This document shows, in pieces, positions 1 through 5,481 of a DNA stretch of 7,487 bases. A program made the translations under genes and the position numbers. The notes beneath the pieces were generated by a model, which ran no database searches, was not told the DNA's origin, and was given only the letters and a program-made list of their open reading frames with translations. The stretch comes from Planctomicrobium sp. (GTDB lineage Bacteria; Planctomycetota; Planctomycetia; Planctomycetales; Planctomycetaceae): NCBI GenBank assembly GCA_029259835.1, contig JAJDEL010000512.1, forward strand, positions 1 to 7,487, written 5' to 3'. The first letter of the stretch is position 1. The number at the start of each line of letters is the position of its first letter.

Positions 1-18
1 AATTACGATTCTGCCCAT
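1..18 (-). CDS. Possible start of a response regulator gene (partial, runs off the left edge)
   Basis: Reading the minus strand from base 18 gives ATG and the codons M-G-R-I-V-I before the window ends. NarL/FixJ-family response regulators commonly begin with M-x-R-I-(V/L)-I followed by A-D-D-H, so the six residues fit. The position, 56 bases downstream of a HisKA_3 sensor kinase on the same strand, is where a cognate regulator is often found. No strong Shine-Dalgarno sequence is visible; a GAG lies about 10 bases upstream. Six codons cannot prove a gene, so this rests mainly on context. Confidence 0.35.
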
Positions 19-74
19 CAGTAGAAACTCAATCAAGCTGCTTGACAAGATAGTCCAACAGAGACCAGAAGGAT

Positions 75-2903
75 TTATTCGTGCTTCGGCTCTGCTACAT
101 CGACAGTGCAGCATAGCCGTGTCCCTCCGTGTTCGCCAGCTTGCACCGTCAAATGTCCACCAATCAGCCAAGCACGATAATGCATGATACGCATTCCGAC
201 TCCTTCAGAATCGGACCCTGATGAAAGATCGCTTGTCAGCGGCACATTTCCAATACCGATTCCATTATCTTCAACCTCAAGGACAATCTGAGAACCGGCT
301 TGACCAAGCGAGATCGTCACCTGAGTCGCGCGACCATGCTTGATGGAATTTGTGGAAGCTTCCTGAGCAATTCGGTACAAATGCGTCGCTGTTTCACTAT
401 CGTGGACTGCCACGGGAACAGGAATTCTCGCGCGACAAGAAATGATGTATAAGTCCGTCACATGTTTTGCCAAATTGTTGAGTGCGGAACTCAGACCATC
501 GGGATCAATTTGTACAGGCACAAGTCCCTTTGAAATCGTTCGCACTTGGCCCAGAACGCGTTTCAGTCCAGTCGACAACTTCTTGGAAACTGAAAGTGCC
601 TGACTCTCCTCGACGTTGAGTTCGCATCTGCCAAGGAGGGGAATCAGTGTGTCCGCCATGAGTCCCAGCCCGGTCAGTTCTTGTCCCACTCCGTCGTGCA
701 GATCCTGACCGATCCGACGTTGTTCATCGGTTGCGATCTGCAGAATTTGTTGCTGCAAAAGTCGACGATCACTGAGATCGCGGATGATGCCGGTGAACAG
801 GCCGGAGTTTTTGACCTCGCTCACAGCCAGACTCGCCGGAAAGATGGAACCATCTTTTCGCATTCCGGAGACTTCGCGACCGATCCCGATGATTCGAGCT
901 TCTCCGGTTTTCAGATAGCGAGAAAGATAGCCATCATGTTCATCACAGTACGGCGGAGGCATTAGCATTTTTACATTTTGTCCGATCAATTCGTCCTGCG
1001 TGTATCCAAACATGTTTGAAGTTGTCGAATTGATGCTATCGATCACGCCGCATTGATTGATGATAACAATCGCGTCAGCGGCGGTTTGAAGAATGGAACG
1101 CAATCGCTCATTACTTTCCTGCAATGCCTTTTCAGATAATAGTCGCTCCGTGACATCCCGACCTGTACAAAGTAACCCAACGAATTCCCCGTCCTTTGCA
1201 AACAACCTCGCATCGAACCATTCCACCTCCAGAGGTTGCCCCTCTTTCGTCGTGATTGTGTTGACATTTCCGACAGTTTGTTCGCCCGCCAGGGCACGTT
1301 GAAATTGCTGATGAATCAATTCTCGATCTTGATCTGGAAGGAATGTCTCGAACCAATTTCGTCCCTGCACTTCTTCAAATTCCCATCCAGTGAGGTGTTC
1401 TGCATATTGATTCAAGCTCACGATGCAGCCATCGGAGTCTAACAACAGGATGATGTTCTGACTCGTATCGATGATATTACGATTCAACTCGTGATCGTGA
1501 TGCAAGGCGCTTTCAGCCTGCTTGCGCGTAGAAATGTCGCGGTGAATCCCGATGTAGTGTGTGGTGTTTCCTTGTTCGTCAATGAGCGGGCTGACCAACA
1601 ATTCAGCGGGATACGAGTGACCATCTTTTCGATAGTTGATCAACTCGCACTGAAACGGCTGCTGAGCCTGCAGGGAGTTGCGGAGCGATTCTATCGTTCT
1701 TCGATTCGATACCTCACCTTGAAAAAGGCGTGGCGTTTGGCCAACAAGCTCCTCTCTGGTGTAGCCCGTGATGCGGCACAAGGCGTCGTTCACATAGACG
1801 ATCTCAGGTCCAGGCCAAATCATATGATCTGTGGTGATCACAACACCTTCCTCAAGGCTGGCCATCGCTTCAGCAAGAAGCCGGACTTCCTGGATTTGCG
1901 CGGCGACGCGTTCCTCGAGTGTTTCGTTGAGATTATTGAGGGCTTCTTCAGCTTTTTTCCGCCGGGTAATTTCGCGCAGTAACCCGTCGTAAGCGATCAG
2001 TTCTCCCTGAGCATCGTATTGCGGTGACGCTGTATTGAGTACCCAGCAAATTTGCCCACTTTTTTTATGAATCCGATGTTCAATCGGCGCTGGTTCCTGA
2101 CCAGCTAGGAGACGAGCCGCTTGTTCTTCGACGAGCGGGCGGTCTTCGGGTGGAACCATGGAAATCCAGAGCAATGGGTTCTCATGGAAATCTTCCGGAG
2201 TATAGCCAGTCACGGCTGTGCAATTGGCTCCATGCAGAGTTTCCACCACCCGACCTTGGACGATCAGCACTCGATACACATAATCAGTAACCGCAGTGAT
2301 TAAGCGGCGGTAGCGTTGTTCGCTCTCCTCAAGTGCTTGACGTATGGTTGTGATATCGGTCACATCGATGAAAGCCGTCCGGCAATGTTTTTCACCCTCT
2401 GGACCAAACGCAATACTTTCCAGGCGAACCGTCAACAGAGTGCCACTCTGCTGACGTAAGTTGACTTCGCATGTCTGTTTGGTGTCGCTGGATAACACTG
2501 CTTGACGATGCAAGTAACAAATGTCCTCGGAATCCGGTTCCAGCCAAGTTGAAATGTTCGCGCCAACCAGATTCTGGCGGTGATCCCCCAGCAAGTTTGC
2601 AGCCGTTAAGTTGAGTTCCAGAATGCGACCTTCTGAGTTGAGTGTCGCGTATCCGACCGGGGCAAAGTCATATAAGTCTGAGAAACGATCGCGTGAATGG
2701 GCCAAATCGACTTGCGCATCGCGGAGTTCTTCATTCTGGATTTCTAATTCCGCCTGGTAGACGCTCAATTCATGAATGAGTGCCTGAACATCACCAGTCG
2801 GAATGCTCGGCATCTCAGACGGTTTCGCGCGGAGCAATTCTTCCGCCCGTGCACGTAGTGCTGCAGCATCTGAGGTTTGTCTGCGTGATTTCTTGTTTGA
2901 CAT
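75..2903 (-). CDS. Cytoplasmic multi-PAS sensor histidine kinase, NarX/DegS (HisKA_3) type
   Basis: The 942-residue protein senses through PAS domains and should autophosphorylate on histidine, then pass the phosphate to a response regulator. There is no signal peptide or membrane segment, so it is cytosolic. Visible order: a charged coiled N-terminus (about 40-70, with the E-L-x-x-Y-Q-A-E-L-E-x-Q-N-E-E-L pattern seen before PAS domains in this group), then five PAS domains at roughly 71-190, 195-315, 345-462, 473-590 and 600-713, joined by short coiled linkers. A HisKA_3 dimerisation domain follows (about 722-800), with phospho-acceptor His736 in D-L-H-D-G. A HATPase_c domain spans about 835-935: N-box Asn852 in E-A-S-T-N-S, G1 D879-N-G-I-G, G2 G901-V-G. 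All catalytic motifs are intact and there is no receiver domain. The fifth PAS looks FixL-like. The ATG start at 2903 has only a distant GGAG upstream. It lies 21 bases after the PAS remnant and ahead of a possible regulator start, suggesting an operon. Confidence 0.95.
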   Translation of the reverse strand: MSNKKSRRQTSDAAALRARAEELLRAKPSEMPSIPTGDVQALIHELSVYQAELEIQNEELRDAQVDLAHSRDRFSDLYDFAPVGYATLNSEGRILELNLTAANLLGDHRQNLVGANISTWLEPDSEDICYLHRQAVLSSDTKQTCEVNLRQQSGTLLTVRLESIAFGPEGEKHCRTAFIDVTDITTIRQALEESEQRYRRLITAVTDYVYRVLIVQGRVVETLHGANCTAVTGYTPEDFHENPLLWISMVPPEDRPLVEEQAARLLAGQEPAPIEHRIHKKSGQICWVLNTASPQYDAQGELIAYDGLLREITRRKKAEEALNNLNETLEERVAAQIQEVRLLAEAMASLEEGVVITTDHMIWPGPEIVYVNDALCRITGYTREELVGQTPRLFQGEVSNRRTIESLRNSLQAQQPFQCELINYRKDGHSYPAELLVSPLIDEQGNTTHYIGIHRDISTRKQAESALHHDHELNRNIIDTSQNIILLLDSDGCIVSLNQYAEHLTGWEFEEVQGRNWFETFLPDQDRELIHQQFQRALAGEQTVGNVNTITTKEGQPLEVEWFDARLFAKDGEFVGLLCTGRDVTERLLSEKALQESNERLRSILQTAADAIVIINQCGVIDSINSTTSNMFGYTQDELIGQNVKMLMPPPYCDEHDGYLSRYLKTGEARIIGIGREVSGMRKDGSIFPASLAVSEVKNSGLFTGIIRDLSDRRLLQQQILQIATDEQRRIGQDLHDGVGQELTGLGLMADTLIPLLGRCELNVEESQALSVSKKLSTGLKRVLGQVRTISKGLVPVQIDPDGLSSALNNLAKHVTDLYIISCRARIPVPVAVHDSETATHLYRIAQEASTNSIKHGRATQVTISLGQAGSQIVLEVEDNGIGIGNVPLTSDLSSGSDSEGVGMRIMHYRAWLIGGHLTVQAGEHGGTRLCCTVDVAEPKHE

Positions 2904-2924
2904 GGTTGAACAGATGACTCCATT

Positions 2925-3173
2925 TCAATCTAAGGATTTCTCAGTCACATCTTCTATCGCCAGTAAGACCATGCTGGGAAGTCCGTGCTCACGTTCCACC
3001 AGACGGACGTTCAACATTAAGACCTTCCGTCCGATCTGTGGAAATTCGTGATCCATCTTGAAGTCGTCAAAGGTCGTATTTTCAAGAAGGATCTCTTGCA
3101 GTAGCCATTCGCTCACACCTCCGTGAGGCACACTTTCAATGAACAGTCTGATTGCTTGCAGAAACAGGACCAA
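2925..3173 (-). pseudogene. Remnant of the PAS segment of a CheB/CheR-PAS fusion protein
   Basis: An open stretch of 82 codons begins with TTG and has a TGA two codons upstream. From about residue 23 to the end it matches the segment that follows the CheR methyltransferase domain in large CheB/CheR-PAS fusion proteins: a leucine-rich L-L-Q-E-I-L helix, then N-T-T-F-D-D-F, D-H-E-F-P-Q-I-G-R-K, L-M-L-N-V-R and the terminal L-L-A-I-E-D-V-T-E. In the family this piece sits inside proteins of about 1000 residues or more, so methylesterase, methyltransferase and most PAS parts are missing. The first 20 residues do not match and may be random sequence joined at the break point. It ends 21 bases before the kinase start, so it is probably the 3' end of a former upstream partner. 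Expression as a small protein cannot be excluded but no good ribosome binding site is visible. Confidence 0.7.
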
Positions 3174-3395
3174 ACTTCATGAGATTTGACTCGCATTGTC
3201 TGCAATATACGAAACCATCAGCACCTTACTGTCGCATTTCAGAACTGGCAACAGCACCCCCACACCGGTCACTGAATTGTGGTGCTCACAAGAGGAAAGA
3301 ATTTCACAGCGATAAGGTGTCTCTGATAAGCGAGTGAGGCGGACCCAAAAGTCATGTGACTCTCTTTTCGGTCAACATGAATTTTAGAGTGAGCT

Positions 3396-3434
3396 GAACC
3401 TTGTCAGTACCCGTCAGGATTTTCCTGACAGGTT
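3396..3434. repeat. Strong inverted repeat with an overlapping alternative left arm
   Basis: Bases 3409-3419 and 3423-3433 form an 11-bp stem with one mismatch around a three-base loop (core GTCAGGA/TCCTGAC). The right arm can also pair with an outer copy, GAACCTTGTCAG at 3396-3407, so two mutually exclusive hairpins can be drawn. No T-run follows on either strand and no gene ends here, so a terminator is unlikely. An operator or a regulatory leader structure fits better. Confidence 0.6.
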
Positions 3435-3470
3435 CAAGCCGGTGTTTCCCGACACTCAATGAACGTAGCT

Positions 3471-3516
3471 GTGCGGTCCAGCACGACAGGCCGGACAATC
3501 TGTGCTGACAGGGCAC
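3471..3516. repeat. Two-step imperfect hairpin
   Basis: Outer arms GTGC (3471-3474) and GCAC (3513-3516) enclose inner arms CAGCAC (3479-3484) and GTGCTG (3502-3507), with unpaired bases between the two steps. A second copy of CTGACAGG overlaps the right side. Each arm is short, so chance pairing remains possible. Confidence 0.35.
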
Positions 3517-3602
3517 TCTAGATTTCATCAAACTGAATTTCTTGTGAGCCTCTCTTCACGACCATGACCACATCTTTAGCGTTTTAACATCTCGCTGAAC
3601 TT

Positions 3603-3623
3603 CTTTGAATCTTTGTTTCAAAG
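3603..3623. repeat. Perfect 7-bp inverted repeat upstream of the dodecin
   Basis: CTTTGAA (3603-3609) and TTCAAAG (3617-3623) are exact inverted copies separated by seven bases. The site is about 80 bases upstream of the dodecin start, a suitable place for a regulator-binding palindrome. A functional role is inferred from position only. Confidence 0.4.
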
Positions 3624-3691
3624 GCTCCATCTCCAGTTGGTATTACCTTTGCTTTCAAAATTATTTCAATCAGTTTTTAGATTCTTAATCT

Positions 3692-3698
3692 GAGGGGG
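3692..3698 (+). promoter_or_regulatory. Ribosome binding site deciding the dodecin start
   Basis: GAGGGGG at 3692-3698 lies five bases before the GTG at 3704. An earlier in-frame GTG at 3698 overlaps this purine run and would leave no spacer, so 3704 is the better start. Confidence 0.7.
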
Positions 3699-3703
3699 TG
3701 TTG

Positions 3704-3973
3704 GTGTCTATTGCGAAAGTTGTCGAGCTGGTCGGTTCGTCAAGGGAGAGTTGGGAGGATGCGGTGAGGCTCACTGTTAAGGAAGCGTCGGAATCGCTTC
3801 GCAATATCACGGGAGTTGATGTGGTTCATCAAACCGCACAAGTTGAAGACGGCAACATCATCGAATACCGAGTCACTATTCATGTGGCATTTGCGGTTGA
3901 GCATCCTTTGCACATCTTAGGAGTGGCTGGGGGGATCAGCAAAATAGTTTTTGGGTTGCCGGTGGCGGCCTGA
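3704..3973 (+). CDS. Dodecin family protein with a hydrophobic C-terminal extension
   Basis: The 89-residue product starts at GTG 3704 and begins M-S-I-A-K-V-V-E-L-V-G-S-S, the usual dodecin opening. Residues 1-67 show the whole family fold pattern: S-W-E-D-A, A-S-E-S-L-R-N-I, V-E-D-G-N-I-I-E-Y-R-V and V-A-F-A-V-E. Dodecins assemble into hollow dodecamers that bind flavins (or related ligands) and are thought to buffer them in the cytoplasm. Two features are unusual. The region around residues 33-45 (R-N-I-T-G-V-D-V-V-H-Q) has no tryptophan, whereas characterised flavin-binding dodecins place their stacking Trp there. Also, dodecins usually end near residue 68-70, but here a 22-residue hydrophobic, Gly-rich tail (68-89) follows. 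Ligand type is therefore uncertain. The next gene, hsp20, starts 46 bases downstream on the same strand, suggesting co-transcription. Confidence 0.88.
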   Translation: MSIAKVVELVGSSRESWEDAVRLTVKEASESLRNITGVDVVHQTAQVEDGNIIEYRVTIHVAFAVEHPLHILGVAGGISKIVFGLPVAA

Positions 3974-4019
3974 GTTTTTTCCGCGTTTCACAACAAACAC
4001 TTTTCACAAGGAGTCTGCA

Positions 4020-4492
4020 ATGTCCACTACACTTTCACGCCGAGTACGTAGTCGCCTTCCATTCTTATCTGGAGATCGGTCGTTGGCGTTATTACGCGAA
4101 GAGATGGATGATCTTCTCAATCCTTTTTGTTCTGATGGGGAGACCAATGGCTCTCCTTTAAGTTCTTTAACTTGGCCATCACTGGATATCTCTGAAACAG
4201 ATGGCGAGATTCCACTGGGATCGATGCTCCCGGCATGAAACCGGAAGATATTGACATCGAAGTCTCCGGCGACTTGATCCGAGTCAGTGGCGAGCATGTC
4301 GAAGAGAAGGAAGAAAAAGGACGGCGATTTCACCGTGTTGAACGCCAATCTGGCGCTTTTGAACGGTCGGTCCGATTACCAAGTCCGGTCAACGAGAAGG
4401 ACGTCGATGCTGAATACAAAGATGGTGTACTCACCGTCACGATGAAAAAATCAGAAGAAGCAAAGACACATAAAATTACCGTGAAAGGTTAA
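4020..4492 (+). pseudogene. Hsp20/alpha-crystallin small heat-shock protein, split by a one-base frameshift
   Basis: Small heat-shock proteins are ATP-independent holdases that bind unfolding proteins in the cytoplasm. The ATG at 4020 has a good site, AAGGAG at 4008-4013. The first frame encodes the N-terminal arm (R-E-E-M-D-D-L, then W-P-S-L-D-I-S-E-T-D-G-E-I) and stops at TGA 4236 after 72 residues. The alpha-crystallin domain continues in another frame, I-D-A-P-G-M-K-P-E-D-I-D-I-E-V, through the A-x-x-x-x-G-V-L-T-V signature to a C-terminal I-T-V (I-x-I/V) motif. Length 473 bases is one short of a whole number of codons; one extra base near 4218 would restore 157 residues, a normal family length. 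No slippery heptamer for programmed frameshifting is visible. Either a real deletion or a sequencing error explains it. The stop and a downstream ATG overlap as ATGA, so separate translation of the second half is possible. Confidence 0.85.
4235..4492 (+). CDS. Downstream open frame of the split hsp20 (alpha-crystallin domain)
   Basis: This 85-residue frame starts at the ATG that overlaps the upstream stop by four bases (ATGA), the arrangement typical of translational coupling. It holds most of the alpha-crystallin domain and the C-terminal I-T-V motif. It lacks the N-terminal arm and the first beta strands, which normally support oligomerisation and dimer contacts. There is no proper Shine-Dalgarno sequence, so production depends on re-initiation. 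If the frameshift is a sequencing error, this is simply the 3' part of a full-length gene. Confidence 0.55.
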   Translation: MKPEDIDIEVSGDLIRVSGEHVEEKEEKGRRFHRVERQSGAFERSVRLPSPVNEKDVDAEYKDGVLTVTMKKSEEAKTHKITVKG

Positions 4493-4499
4493 ACGTTTA
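4490..4499. repeat. Palindrome TAAACGTTTA on the hsp20 stop codon
   Basis: This perfect 10-bp palindrome includes the TAA stop of the Hsp20 frame. A perfect TTGACA lies just after it at 4503-4508, but no matching -10 element is found at 16-18 bases, so a promoter is not called. Confidence 0.3.
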
Positions 4500-4536
4500 C
4501 CCTTGACATTCACTCGGTTTGATTTGGCCTACCGCT

Positions 4537-4559
4537 CAACGTTCTTAAGCAGGACGTTG
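4537..4559 (+). terminator. Hairpin between hsp20 and the secreted protein gene, possible terminator
   Basis: CAACGTTCT (4537-4545) pairs with AGGACGTTG (4551-4559) as a nine-pair stem with one G-U, around a five-base loop. It lies 44 bases after the hsp20 stop and about 60 bases before the next start. No T-run follows, so it is not a classical intrinsic terminator. It may end or protect the dodecin-hsp20 transcript. Confidence 0.4.
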
Positions 4560-4619
4560 GTTGGCAGGGCTTGATCAGACGGGGCTTACGTTTGCTTTCA
4601 TTCCACAAGAGGAAGAACG

Positions 4620-4910
4620 ATGCTTTTCAGACTGATAACTGTCGCTGCAGTTCTAGTGACCGCATTTTTGTGTCAGCCGCGTGAGAGTGCTGCGGCTGTT
4701 TATGTGAATACTTACTGGAACAATTCATACACCACATGCGACTGGACCGGAAGATATTGTACCACTTACCACCACCCTCCCGTTGTGACTGTGCCTCGAG
4801 TCCGTCCATTCCGGTATGTTCCTCCGACTCGGCACAGAACCTCGTATCGGACCTACCATTATCCCAATCGCCATCGCGTCGAGCGACGCTCCCGGCATTA
4901 TCATTGGTAG
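4620..4910 (+). CDS. Small secreted Tyr/His/Arg-rich protein, function unknown
   Basis: The 96-residue product is not recognised as a named family. Its ATG follows a good site (GAGGAAG, 4609-4615). Residues 1-26 form a typical Sec signal peptide: short basic start, hydrophobic core V-A-A-V-L-V-T-A-F-L, and likely cleavage after E-S-A-A-A. The mature part of about 70 residues is strongly biased, with about ten Tyr, twelve Arg and seven His, many as Y-x or R-H pairs, and a Pro-rich middle (H-H-P-P, V-P-P-T). Cys40 and Cys47 could form a disulfide. The protein should be very basic and mostly unstructured, acting in the periplasm or at the surface, perhaps bound to anionic wall or nucleic material; that role is inferred. 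A hairpin separates it from hsp20, so it may have its own promoter. Confidence 0.72.
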   Translation: MLFRLITVAAVLVTAFLCQPRESAAAVYVNTYWNNSYTTCDWTGRYCTTYHHPPVVTVPRVRPFRYVPPTRHRTSYRTYHYPNRHRVERRSRHYHW

Positions 4911-5027
4911 GTATTATTTGTCTCTGACTAAAATCACTCAGACAGCGACGATGCACCAGCTACCAACTCGAAGATCAAGGACTAAGACAACACACTGGTG
5001 AGCTTGAACCCTAGTTGGAAGAAATTT

Positions 5028-5261
5028 ATGAACACGCAGCCAACACTTATCCGGATTGTTGCACTCTCCTTGACTTTCGGCGCAGTTCACAGGGGAGTCG
5101 TCAATGCAGACGACACTGCCCCCAAAGGCCCACTTGAAGTGAGTATTCCCAACTTCTTGCGGCCGAAGCCAGTTCTTTTTGCCGTTCACTCGTGCGTACG
5201 CCACATTAGCCTTGCGAACGACAAAATCTGTCCCACATTGGGGAAGCGTGAGATGCCTTAA
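5028..5261 (+). CDS. Short secreted ORF, possibly a truncated gene
   Basis: The ATG at 5028 is preceded by GGAAG with a six-base spacer. The product has 77 residues. Residues 1-27 look like a Sec signal peptide (core I-R-I-V-A-L-S-L-T-F-G-A-V, likely cleavage after V-V-N-A). The remainder begins D-D-T-A-P-K-G-P-L-E and contains P-N-F-L-R-P-K-P, then loses any recognisable pattern. A convincing start and signal peptide with so short a remainder suggests the 5' end of a larger exported protein cut by deletion or frameshift. The following bases in another frame (5252-5380) also read as plausible protein. No family could be assigned, and a genuine small secreted protein is the alternative. Confidence 0.45.
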   Translation: MNTQPTLIRIVALSLTFGAVHRGVVNADDTAPKGPLEVSIPNFLRPKPVLFAVHSCVRHISLANDKICPTLGKREMP

Positions 5262-5481
5262 ATTTTATACAGCATCACAAGTCCCAGAATCTTGCCTTTG
5301 GCGATCGGGAACTAATTCCGTGGGGGAAAGATCTGGCTATAGACGAGTTGGGTCGCGCGACCGCCTCGTCGGCCAATTAAGTCACTACGTTCCGTTAAAG
5401 AAGTTCGACGCAGGTTCCTGAAATCTGGTGACCCCGCTACATCACACGCAAAGCAGTCACCTTAAATTGCGAAAGTCCGGC
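5262..5481 (+). other. Spacer before glgC with a short coding-like run
   Basis: No complete gene was found. From 5252 to the TAA at 5378-5380 one plus-strand frame reads 42 codons between stops, including L-A-F-G-D-R-E-L-I-P-W-G-K-D-L. It has no start and no recognised family, so it may be eroded coding sequence linked to the short secreted ORF before it. No clear promoter for glgC is visible. Confidence 0.3.

Larger units (their letters stand above)
3180..3691. other. Divergent intergenic region, no gene seen, rich in inverted repeats
   Basis: No open frame with protein-like features was found on either strand. The genes to the left run leftward and those to the right run rightward, so promoters and operators for both should lie here. 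Several inverted repeats are listed separately. The octamer CTGACAGG occurs twice, at 3425 and 3505, exactly 80 bases apart, and related GTCAG or GACAGG words cluster between 3400 and 3515. The last 60 bases before the dodecin are AT-rich, but no convincing -35/-10 pair was found. Confidence 0.6.

Noticed and set aside
681..1982. Plus-strand open frames inside the kinase gene (for example 1491-1982, 163 codons)
   Set aside because: They are antisense to a complete, motif-rich kinase reading frame and show no protein family pattern or ribosome site.
3425..3450. GGTTCAAGCC at 3431-3440 resembles a tRNA T-loop
   Set aside because: The flanking bases do not form a T-stem, and no acceptor, D or anticodon arms can be drawn.
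4200..4240. Programmed ribosomal frameshift in hsp20
   Set aside because: No X-XXY-YYZ slippery heptamer and no strong downstream stem are present; a simple one-base loss is more likely.
4503..4531. Promoter from the perfect TTGACA after hsp20
   Set aside because: At the correct spacing the -10 position reads GGCCTA, far from TATAAT.
5428..5481. GTG at 5428 as the glgC start
   Set aside because: It adds 18 residues unlike GlgC and has no ribosome site; ATG 5482 starts just before the conserved nucleotide-binding strand.
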